DNA of 36,422 bases from positions 1-36,422 of the forward strand of contig CAMIMS010000019.1 in the NCBI GenBank assembly GCA_946221025.1, written 5' to 3'. The stretch is from an uncultured Pseudoclavibacter sp. (GTDB lineage: Bacteria > Actinomycetota > Actinomycetes > Actinomycetales > Microbacteriaceae). Positions 16,254 through 22,921 of this stretch are shown here, in pieces. The translations under genes were made by a program, and so were the position numbers. The notes under the pieces are model-generated. The model ran no database searches and had not been told where the DNA came from. It was given only the letters and a program-made list of their open reading frames with translations. Position 1 is the first letter of the stretch, and the number at the start of each line of letters is the position of its first letter.

Positions 16254-16538
16254 TCATGAGCGTACCACGGCAGTTCGGGAAGCTGTCAACTGCCGTAATG
16301 GTAGCGGCAGGACGACGATGGTGTTGAAGAACGCGCGGTATCCCTTGCCGTGGCTGCGTTTGGCTCTGTGACCGATTTTGATATCAAAATTGACGAGGCT
16401 TGCTAGCGCAGTCTCAACCGGGCTCAAATCGGTGGCCGAAAGCAGCAACATTTTAATGTCCGACTGAATGTCAGATTCGGTGCGGCCAACAACGCCAGGA
16501 TTAGCTAGCCGGGAGAGAAGATCAGAGTCAATCGCCAT
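16254..16538 (-). pseudogene. N-terminal fragment of an N6-adenine DNA methylase / type IIG restriction gene
   Basis: From ATG 16538 it reads MAIDSDLLSRLANPGVVGRTESDIQSDIKMLLLSATDL, the typical N-terminus of Eco57I-like restriction-modification enzymes (GRTES-IQSDI-LLL). It then diverges into unrelated sequence (about GHRAKRSHGKGYRAFF) and stops at 16254. A TACGCT box 7 nt before the ATG suggests a leaderless promoter, so a short peptide may still be made. The matching C-terminal part is at 13724-14128. Confidence 0.6.
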
Positions 16539-16623
16539 AACGCCTAGCGTAATTGGGGCTGGTGTGTGACGGGCCATGCCATGCAAAGTACTCAGCGCCA
16601 AAAGGATCGCCAGTACTCCAGTT

Positions 16624-16647
16624 AAAAAGAAGGGTTTAAGAAGGGGG
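16624..16647. repeat. Right attachment-site core (attR)
   Basis: Identical over 24 bp to 9594-9617; the flanking bases differ on both sides. On the minus strand it forms the 3' arm and T-rich tail of the terminator after the tRNA fragment. Confidence 0.8.
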
Positions 16648-16674
16648 CTACCTCATTCTTCCAGGTAACCCCCT
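16642..16674 (-). terminator. Intrinsic terminator of the tRNA remnant
   Basis: On the minus strand AGGGGGTTACCT pairs with AGGTAGCCCCCT (one mismatch) and is followed by a T-rich tail ending TTCTTTTT. It is a classic rho-independent terminator directly after the tRNA 3' end. Its distal arm overlaps the att core. Confidence 0.65.
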
Positions 16675-16680
16675 GCTAGC

Positions 16681-16720
16681 GGTGCCCCAGGTGAGACTCG
16701 AACTCACACTGGACGGGTTT
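16681..16720 (-). pseudogene. 3' half of a tRNA gene
   Basis: Read on the minus strand it gives AAA, a 5-nt anticodon stem strand (CCCGT), a 5-nt variable loop, T-arm GTGAG-TTCGAGT-CTCAC and acceptor strand CTGGGGC with discriminator A and CC. The 5' half (acceptor GCCCCAG, D-arm) is missing within 100 bp. The break is at the anticodon loop. The isoacceptor cannot be set because the anticodon is lost. It cannot be functional. Confidence 0.7.
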
Positions 16721-18307
16721 GTGTTCGTTGGTGGGCACCGGCGCATCCCGCCCGGGGGCCGGGATTCACGAGCCGCGCTGCACCGAGCGGCACCGGGTAA
16801 GCCGCGCCTCACCCAGGAGCGCCGGGCCACCGTCGTCGGCGGCGGAATCGCCGGCGTCGCCGCGGCCGCGGTGCTCGCCGAGCGGGGCGCGAGCGTCACC
16901 CTCATCGAGCGCGACAACCGGCTCGGCGGCCGCGTGTCGGCCTGGCCGATCAACGGTGAGCGCACGATGAGTCGCGGCTTTCACGCGTTTTTTCGCCAGT
17001 ACTACGCGATGCGGGCCCTGGTTCGACGAGCCGACCCGACCCTCTCGCGCCTCATCCCCATCGATGACTACCCGCTGCAGCGGCCCGACGGCATGCGGGA
17101 TTCGTTCGCGGCCATTCCCCGCACGCCTCCGTTCAGCGTGATCGGGTTCGTGCTGCAAAGCCCCTCGTTCCCCATCCGCGCGCTCGCGAGCGTGAACATT
17201 CCCGCCGCGGTCGAGCTCATGCTCGTGCGCTTCCCGGGGCTGCACGAGCGGTACGAGGGTGAGTCGGCGGCCGCGTTTCTCGACCGGTTGCGCTTTCCCG
17301 CATCCGCCCGCGATCTCGCGCTCGAGGTGTTCGCGCGCTCGTTCTTCGCCGACCCGGATGCGTTCAGCGCCGGAGAGCTCGTGTCGATGTTCCACTCGTA
17401 CTTCATCGGATCGGCCGAAGGGCTGCTCTTCGATGTGCCGAACGACGACTACGAGACCGCGATCTGGGCGCCGATGCGCGAGTACCTCGAGGGCATCGGG
17501 GTCACCATGCGCACCGAAACCGAGGTGGTCGCGATCAGTGAGACGGGCGTGAAGCTCACAGGTGGCGAGCAGGTGCCGAGCGACGCCGTCGTGCTCGCCG
17601 CCGATCCGCGACGCGCGCGGGAACTCATCCGGTCGATCCGCTCAGATGATGAGGCGGTGCGCTCCTGGCAGGAAGCCGCGGCGCAGACGCACAACGCCCC
17701 ACCGTTCGTGGTCGTGCGGCTGTGGCTTGAGGGTCGCGTGCGAGCCGACCGCCCAGCGTTTCTCGGCACGAGCGGATACGGGCTGCTGGACAATATTTCG
17801 GTGCTCGAACGCTTCGAGCGGGGAGCGCGCGAATGGTCGAAGGTGCACGGCGGTTCGGTGGTTGAGCTGCACGCGTACGCCTGCGATGAGGCCGTGCGCG
17901 ATGACGAGTCCGCGCTCGCCGAGACGGTGGATGAGCTTCAGCGCCAACTGCACCGCGCCTTCCCCGAGGTCGTCGGGATGCGCGTGCTCGAGCGCGAGGT
18001 GCTCGTTCGCGACGACTGCACCGTGATCGAGCCCACCGGCTGGGCTCAGCGCCCGGGCGTTCAGACGCCGCTGCCGTGGTTGACGCTCGCGGGCGACTGG
18101 GTGCGCATTGAGCGGCCCGTCGCGCTCATGGAGCGGGCGGCGAGCACCGGGTTCGAGGCGGCGAACGCGCTCCTTGCCGGATGGGGTGTGCGCGGTGAGG
18201 ATGTGTTCAGCGCGCCGATGCGGGGGCTGCTCGCGTGGCCGACGCGGGGGCGGACGGGCAGCCGCTCGCGTTGTTCGGCTGGGACACTTCGAGGTGGGAA
18301 CCGATGA
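16721..18307 (+). pseudogene. 3' part of the interrupted FAD-dependent oxidoreductase
   Basis: Contains nearly all of an amine-oxidase/phytoene-desaturase-like flavoprotein: Rossmann motif VVGGGIAGVAAAAVLAERGASVTLIERDN, then GGRVSAW, SRGFHAFFRQYY, and a C-terminal LAGDWV segment before a helix (ALMERAASTGFEAANALL). It lies in the crt operon, so it may modify carotenoids. The N-terminal ~45 residues are at 9351. An open frame continues from a GTG inside the tRNA fragment (16682), which would make a 541-residue protein with a false N-terminus; there is no proper ribosome site there. The catalytic fold is complete, so weak expression from an internal start is possible. It overlaps the next gene (ATGA). 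Confidence 0.75.
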
Positions 18308-18747
18308 GGCTCTGGACCCTGCATCCCGAACACCTCGACCGGATCGGGCTCGTCGCGCTCTGGCGAGAGGGGCTGCTCGCCCAGGCCGTGCTCGCCGAGC
18401 GCACGAAGGGGTATAAGAACCACCCGCAGCTCGACCGGTTCAAGGCCGCCGCGCAGCCGCTTCGCGCCGTCGGTCAGTACCTCGCGCTCGTGCAGGAGGA
18501 GGCGACCAGGCGCGGCTACAGATTCGACGCATCCAAGCTCGATGAGCCCGCGGGAGACCCCATCCGGTTGACCGTCACCGATGGGCAGATGGCGCTCGAG
18601 CGGGAGCACCTGATGGCGAAGCTCAAGGTTCGCAGCCCCGAGGACGCGACGCGGCTTGAGGCGGCGACGGTGGGGCCGCATCTCATGTTCGAGGTGGTGC
18701 CGGGGCCGGTGGAGCCGTGGGAGAAAGCCGCCGGCACGTCGTCGTGA
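18304..18747 (+). CDS. Pyrimidine dimer DNA glycosylase / endonuclease V family protein
   Basis: 147 residues. The N-terminus MRLWTLHPEHLDRIGLVALWREGLLAQAVL followed by TKGYKNHPQLDRF matches the Pyr_excise family, related to phage T4 endonuclease V, which excises UV-induced cyclobutane dimers. Start overlaps the upstream oxidoreductase stop by ATGA and the stop overlaps the P450 start by GTGA. It is therefore part of the carotenoid operon, which fits a shared light-protection role. The C-terminal half is less conserved. Confidence 0.8.
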   Translation: MRLWTLHPEHLDRIGLVALWREGLLAQAVLAERTKGYKNHPQLDRFKAAAQPLRAVGQYLALVQEEATRRGYRFDASKLDEPAGDPIRLTVTDGQMALEREHLMAKLKVRSPEDATRLEAATVGPHLMFEVVPGPVEPWEKAAGTSS

Positions 18748-20174
18748 GTGTTGCCGGAGGCGGGGAAGAGCCTGAGGGAGGTGTCGACGATCGGCGCTGT
18801 CCCATCCACACGTTCGGGGTGCCGCCCGAGGTGCCCGCTGTCTCGCGAGACGCGTCGAACCGCCGGTTCGTGCGCATCCGTTCGTGGCGCGAGGCGCGCA
18901 CGGTGCTGCGTGCCCGGTCGGCGACCCAGCAGGCCGGGTTCACCGCCGAAGACATTCCAAAGTGGATCTTCAAACGCCGACCGATCCTGATCTCCGACGG
19001 GCCGGAGCACGATGCGGCGAGGTCTGAACTCGCCCGATTCTTCGCGCCGCGGGTCGTGACCTCTCGCTACGGGAGCGCGATGGATGCGGCGGCCGAGCGA
19101 TGGCTGCGCGCGGCCGCCACGGTGCAGCGGCGTGACGGGGCGGTGGATGTCGCCGACCTCGCGCTGATGTACTCGGTCGATGTTTCGGCGCGCATCGTCG
19201 GGCTCACCGAGGCGCCGGTGCCGAAGCTCGCCCGGCGCCTCGAGCGATTCTTCCGCCAACCGGATGTGGACATGTCGCGTCGGCATCTCGGGCGAAACCT
19301 CGCCCAATGGGGGCTCGCGGCCTGGCGGGGGGTCGTGCCGCTCACGCAATTCGCGCTCGCGGATGTGCTGCCGGCGGTGCGTGCCAGGCGCGCGGATCCG
19401 CGTGAGGATGTGATTAGCCACCTGCTCGCTCGCGGCGCAACGTTCGCGGATGTGGTGGCGGAGTGCGTCACCTACGGCACAGCGGGAATGGTGACCACGC
19501 GTGAGTTCATGACGCTCGCAGCTTGGCGGCTGCTTGACGACGAGGCACTGCGTTCGCGGTTTCTGGGCGGGTCGGATGCGGATCGGCTCGCCCTGCTTTC
19601 GGAGGTGCTGCGCCTCGACCCGGTGGTGTTGCGGCTCTACCGGCGCGTGACCTCACCGATCGCGCTGGATGCGGATGGGCAGACGCTTCGACCCGGCGAT
19701 CTGGTGGAGATTCGCGTGGATGAGGTGAATGCGGATGCGGCGCGCTGCCCCGTGACCGGGGCCGCCGCACCGGTCGCCCCGCGTGGGCCGGATGCGGTGT
19801 CGCGCGCGGCGGATGCGAAGTCGCCCGGTCAGCACCGCGACCCGCTGGCCGAGCATCCCGAGCCGCTGGCTGAGCATCCCGAGTCGCTGGCTGAGCATCC
19901 CGACCCGCTGGCTGAGCATCCCGACCCGCTGGCTGAGCATCCCGACCGCCCGATGCCGAAGGCGGTCGACGCGACCGGGTTCACCTTCGGTGATGGTGCC
20001 CACCGCTGCCTCGGGCAGCCGCTCGCACTGCACGAGGCGGATGCACTGCTGCGGCGCTTCTTCGAAGCCGAGCCTGAGCTCATCCGTCAGCCGGTCGTGA
20101 CCCGCAACTCGCTCATCGCCGGCTACGAGATCCGCGGGCTGCGGGTGCGGTTCCGGCGCCTGCCCGCTCGCTGA
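18744..20174 (+). CDS. Cytochrome P450 with an inserted heptapeptide repeat
   Basis: 476 residues. P450 hallmarks: C-helix GPEHDAARSELARFF, K-helix ExxR in SEVLRLDP and the haem loop FTFGDGAHRCLG with ligand cysteine near residue 422. The I-helix reads GTAGMVTTREF, with Val where the usual acidic residue before Thr would stand. Just before the haem loop there is an extra ~60-residue segment containing five tandem copies of a 7-residue PLAEHPx unit. The GTG start was chosen for its GTGA overlap with the preceding gene. The last gene of the crt operon; a carotenoid hydroxylase is a fair guess, but another substrate is possible. Confidence 0.88.
   Translation: MSVAGGGEEPEGGVDDRRCPIHTFGVPPEVPAVSRDASNRRFVRIRSWREARTVLRARSATQQAGFTAEDIPKWIFKRRPILISDGPEHDAARSELARFFAPRVVTSRYGSAMDAAAERWLRAAATVQRRDGAVDVADLALMYSVDVSARIVGLTEAPVPKLARRLERFFRQPDVDMSRRHLGRNLAQWGLAAWRGVVPLTQFALADVLPAVRARRADPREDVISHLLARGATFADVVAECVTYGTAGMVTTREFMTLAAWRLLDDEALRSRFLGGSDADRLALLSEVLRLDPVVLRLYRRVTSPIALDADGQTLRPGDLVEIRVDEVNADAARCPVTGAAAPVAPRGPDAVSRAADAKSPGQHRDPLAEHPEPLAEHPESLAEHPDPLAEHPDPLAEHPDRPMPKAVDATGFTFGDGAHRCLGQPLALHEADALLRRFFEAEPELIRQPVVTRNSLIAGYEIRGLRVRFRRLPAR
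19845..19949 (+). repeat. Five tandem 21-bp repeats within the P450 gene
   Basis: Unit CTGGCTGAGCATCCCGA-ncn, five copies with only a few point changes; units 3 and 4 are identical. Length is a multiple of three so the frame is kept. Near-identity implies recent expansion. Confidence 0.9.
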
Positions 20175-20249
20175 GCCCGAGCACGCGGCTGAGTGGACGC
20201 CGTGCCCGCGCACGTGCGCCCGCCGATGTGCGCCCGCCGACGTGCACCC

Positions 20250-20323
20250 GCGCACCCTCGCTGGCCGTGCCTGCGCACGTGCGCCCGCGCACCCTCGCTG
20301 GCCGTGCCTGCGCGCATGCGCCC
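20250..20323. repeat. 37-bp tandem duplication
   Basis: Two copies of a unit starting GCGCACCCTCGCTGGCC, starting at 20250 and 20287, nearly identical, within a GC-rich stretch made of GTGCGCCCG-like words. Confidence 0.75.
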
Positions 20324-20356
20324 GCGCGCCCGCCGATGTGCACCCGCCCGTCACCT

Positions 20357-20428
20357 GTCCCAATTCCGGCATATCTCGCACGACCCCCCGATACTCGCCC
20401 TCCCCCTGACATATGCCGGATTTGGGAC
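20357..20428. repeat. Dispersed ~73-bp palindromic repeat, copy 1
   Basis: Begins GTCCCAATTCCGGCATATCTC and ends with the near-complement GACATATGCCGGATTTGGGAC. The centre is C-rich and not palindromic. Left half is shared with the copy at 25358. Confidence 0.75.
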
Positions 20429-20469
20429 GCCTCATCCACTCTCCAGGCGCTGCGACCGCCCCTGCGGGC

Positions 20470-20579
<110 letters not shown>

Positions 20580-20635
20580 GGGACACCGGACCCCGGGCAC
20601 CGGACACGGGACACCGGACCCCGGGCACCGGACAC
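20580..20635. repeat. 28-bp tandem duplication
   Basis: Two identical 28-bp units beginning GGGACACCGGACCCC and ending CACCGGACAC; apparently derived from the adjacent 7-bp satellite. Confidence 0.75.
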
Positions 20636-20798
20636 CGGACCCCGGACCCGCGACACGCGTTCGCCCGGCTCGGACCCCGACTCGCCCGGCATCCGGCCAG
20701 TCGAGGCGTGCGACCCCTCAGGCGCAGACATCGCGGCTGGTGCGCGAGGCGATCCGGCCGCCGGGCCGACTCCCATCCCCGTCGACGAATCGGCCACG

Positions 20799-20804
20799 TA
20801 TCCT
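20799..20804 (+). promoter_or_regulatory. -10 box for a leaderless acetyltransferase transcript
   Basis: TATCCT ends 7 nt before GTG 20812, the spacing expected if transcription starts at the start codon. No ribosome site is present, which agrees. No clear -35. Confidence 0.5.
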
Positions 20805-20811
20805 GTTCCCC

Positions 20812-21438
20812 GTGACTGCCGCAGAACTCCCCCTCGCCCGCATCAAGGCAAACGGTCTCGTCCTCGAACCCCTCGACGACGACGGGCTGCGCGAACTGGC
20901 CCCCGTCATCCGCAAGCCCACCATCTTCGAGTACGGCTTCCTCGGCGGATCGTCGGTGCTGCCCACCGACGACGCGTCGTTTGTCGACTTCATGCGCACG
21001 GCGCTGCCCGCGTACCGCGGCGGCCGCTCCTTCCTCATCCGCGAAGACCTGGGGGAGGGCGAGCAGGCGCCGGCGATCGGCACCAGCTCGATCGGCAACA
21101 TTCACCGCGACCGCGAGGTGTGCGAGATCGGCTGGACGGCCTACGACCCCTCCTCGTGGGGCACCTACGTCAACCCCGCCTGCAAGCTGGCCCTCCTCGA
21201 CCACGCGTTCGAGTACGGCTTCAGCAAGGTCGTGTTCAACGTGGATGAGATGAACCAGCGCTCGCTCGGCGCGGTCGACAAGCTCGGCGCGACCCGCGAA
21301 GGCGTGCTTCGCCGCGACCGCCAGCGCCCCGACGGCACGTGGCGCAACACCGTCACGCACTCGATCCTCGCCGACGAGTGGGCGCCGATCCGCGAGCGCC
21401 TCGTTGAGCGCCTCCGCGCGCTCGGCGTCGAGGCATAG
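20812..21438 (+). CDS. GNAT-family N-acetyltransferase (RimJ/RimL-like)
   Basis: 208 residues. Typical of RimJ/RimL-type acetyltransferases: N-terminal LVLEPLDDDGLRELAP, the acetyl-CoA region around GTSSIGNIHRDREVCEIGW, and the C-terminal signature NQRSLGAVDKLGATREGVLR. It transfers acetyl from acetyl-CoA to an amine, possibly a protein N-terminus or a small molecule; the substrate is unknown. The start was set at GTG 20812, since residues upstream would be encoded by the repeat tract and a TATCCT box fits a leaderless start. A neighbour of deoC but separated by 104 bp. Confidence 0.85.
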   Translation: MTAAELPLARIKANGLVLEPLDDDGLRELAPVIRKPTIFEYGFLGGSSVLPTDDASFVDFMRTALPAYRGGRSFLIREDLGEGEQAPAIGTSSIGNIHRDREVCEIGWTAYDPSSWGTYVNPACKLALLDHAFEYGFSKVVFNVDEMNQRSLGAVDKLGATREGVLRRDRQRPDGTWRNTVTHSILADEWAPIRERLVERLRALGVEA

Positions 21439-21542
21439 TGCGCATCCCGCGCGTCTTCCGGTCGCCGGAGAACCCTCGCGGCGCCGATAGCGCGCGCCCA
21501 GACGGTCCCCACGCATCCCCATCTGACCCTTCAGGAGACTCC

Positions 21543-22214
21543 ATGACCGACTCGAAGCTCACTCGCGAATCGCTCGCGCAGATGGTCGATCACACGCTGC
21601 TCAAGCCCGAAGCCACGATCGACCAGGTGCGTGAGCTCATCGAGGATGCGAAGCGCCTCGGCACGTACTCGATCTGCGTGTCCCCGTCGTTCCTCCCGCT
21701 CGAGGAGGACCTCGGCGATGTGAAGGTCGCGGTCGTGTGCGGGTTCCCTTCCGGCAAGCACCACCCGGGCGTGAAGGCCGTCGAGGCCGCGCGTTCGGTC
21801 GCTGAGGGCGCGGCGGAGATCGACATGGTCATCAACGTCGGCGACCTGAAGGAGGGCAAGATCGAGCTCGTCGAGTCGGACATCCAGCAGGTTCGCGACG
21901 CCGCTCCCGCTCCGACGGTGCTGAAGGTCATCATCGAATCGGCGGCCCTCACCGATGAGGAGATCGTTGCCGCGTGCGAGGCGGCCGAGCGCGCCGGTGC
22001 CGACTTCGTGAAGACCTCGACCGGTTTCCACCCCGCCGGTGGCGCGAGCGTTGAGGCCGTGCGCCTCATGCGCAAGACCGTCGGCGATCGCCTCGGCGTG
22101 AAGGCCTCCGGCGGTATCCGCACGTGGGAAGACGCCGCCGCCATGATCGAGGCCGGCGCGAACCGCCTGGGCCTGTCGGGCACCGAGGCCGTGCTGGATG
22201 GAGCATCGTCATGA
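21543..22214 (+). CDS. deoC: Deoxyribose-phosphate aldolase
   Basis: Cleaves 2-deoxyribose 5-phosphate to glyceraldehyde 3-phosphate and acetaldehyde in deoxynucleoside catabolism. The 223-residue TIM barrel shows MVDHTLLKPEATIDQV at the N-terminus, the Schiff-base lysine in DFVKTSTGFHPAGGA, and the proton-relay lysine in VKASGGIRT. ATG preceded by CAGGAG at 9-nt spacing; an in-frame start at 21438 would have no support. Its TGA overlaps the next ATG (ATGA). Confidence 0.95.
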   Translation: MTDSKLTRESLAQMVDHTLLKPEATIDQVRELIEDAKRLGTYSICVSPSFLPLEEDLGDVKVAVVCGFPSGKHHPGVKAVEAARSVAEGAAEIDMVINVGDLKEGKIELVESDIQQVRDAAPAPTVLKVIIESAALTDEEIVAACEAAERAGADFVKTSTGFHPAGGASVEAVRLMRKTVGDRLGVKASGGIRTWEDAAAMIEAGANRLGLSGTEAVLDGASS

Positions 22215-22522
22215 CCCAGGAGTTCGGATCGGGCGACGAGTTCTCGAACAAGAACCCGGGACGCCGCGGCGACGAGGCGGTGGCCGAAGCCGCCGCCGCG
22301 GGTCAGCTCTCGGGCGATGCGACGGATGCGGTGACTTCGATCGCGAATGTCGAGGTCGGCAGCGAAGCCGCCCGCGCCGACGACCCCGAGGTCGGAGAAT
22401 CAAGCGATGCGCGCGACCCCGCCGAAGTACTCGCGATCGGCCAGTCGATCATCGGCGGCATGCACGACGACCGTCGCGAGGCGGATGCGGACGGTGCCGA
22501 GGGCACCGACAACGAACGGTGA
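22211..22522 (+). CDS. Small acidic protein of unknown function
   Basis: 103 residues, strongly acidic, rich in Ala, Asp and Glu, with a possible helix near the end (DPAEVLAIGQSIIGGMHDD). No family recognised and no signal or membrane segment. ATGA overlap with deoC and GTGA overlap with the chorismate mutase gene make it very likely to be translated. Probably disordered. Confidence 0.7.
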   Translation: MTQEFGSGDEFSNKNPGRRGDEAVAEAAAAGQLSGDATDAVTSIANVEVGSEAARADDPEVGESSDARDPAEVLAIGQSIIGGMHDDRREADADGAEGTDNER

Positions 22523-22851
22523 CTTCGAACGAGGATTCGGGCGCTTTGCTCGGGTCTGTTGACCAGGCGGCTCGAGCCGAGCTGGAACGCCTGCGGCACT
22601 CGATCGACAACATCGATGCCGCCCTCATCCACATGCTCGCCGAACGGTTCAAGTGCACGCAGGCTGTCGGGCACCTGAAGGCCGAGCACGGGCTGCCACC
22701 TTCAGACAAGGCGCGCGAGCAGCGTCAGATTGCACGGATGCGGGAACTCGCGCAGAACGCCGACCTCGACCCGGAGCTGGCCGAGAAGTTCCTGGGCTTC
22801 ATCGTGGCCGAAGTGATTCAGCACCACGTGCGCATTCAGAACGGGCAGTAG
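22519..22851 (+). CDS. Chorismate mutase (AroQ class)
   Basis: Rearranges chorismate to prephenate for Phe and Tyr synthesis. The 110-residue all-helical protein fits AroQ: LRHSIDNIDAALIHMLAERF, VGHLKAEHGLPPSDKAREQ (active-site Lys and Asp/Arg region) and a final helix with Gln (EVIQHHVRIQ). There is no signal peptide, so it is a cytoplasmic form. GTG start overlaps the stop of the acidic protein. It stands apart from other aromatic genes here. Confidence 0.9.
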   Translation: MTSNEDSGALLGSVDQAARAELERLRHSIDNIDAALIHMLAERFKCTQAVGHLKAEHGLPPSDKAREQRQIARMRELAQNADLDPELAEKFLGFIVAEVIQHHVRIQNGQ

Positions 22852-22864
22852 AGGGCAGTAAGCC

Positions 22865-22904
22865 GCGCGTCGGCGGGCCGGATGTCGGTGAGCCCGCCGC
22901 GCGC
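22865..22904. terminator. Bidirectional terminator between chorismate mutase and purL
   Basis: GCGCG-T-CGGCGGGC pairs with GCCCGCCGCGCGC: 13 bp with one bulged T and a 13-nt loop. It sits in the 70-bp gap between two convergent genes. Confidence 0.65.
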
Positions 22905-22921
22905 AGCCGTCCGCCAGGTGG

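Larger units (their letters stand above)
9594..16647. mobile_element. Integrated CRESS-Rep element (7.05 kb)
   Basis: Bounded by a perfect 24-bp direct repeat. The tyrosine integrase gene ends 10 bp inside the left repeat. The content is an integrase, three small genes, a HUH-SF3 Rep, fragments of a restriction-modification gene and an ABC-F gene. GC content and codon use are visibly lower than in the flanks. It lies inside what was one FAD oxidoreductase gene, although about 105 bp (left) and 75 bp (right) of additional foreign DNA separate the repeats from that gene. No capsid, Zot or conjugation gene is visible, so it looks like an integrated plasmid rather than a phage. Confidence 0.8.

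Noticed and set aside
9594..16647. Integrated filamentous phage (inovirus)
   Set aside because: Small genes and a Rep fit superficially, but no Zot-like assembly ATPase or coat-protein candidate with the right signature is visible.
16682..16720. GTG start for the oxidoreductase inside the tRNA fragment
   Set aside because: The first residues (PQVRLELTLDGF) are just the translated complement of a tRNA T-arm and acceptor, so they are not a native N-terminus.
19845..19949. CRISPR-like or regulatory repeat array
   Set aside because: Pure tandem 21-bp units in frame inside the P450 coding sequence; a coding minisatellite explains it.
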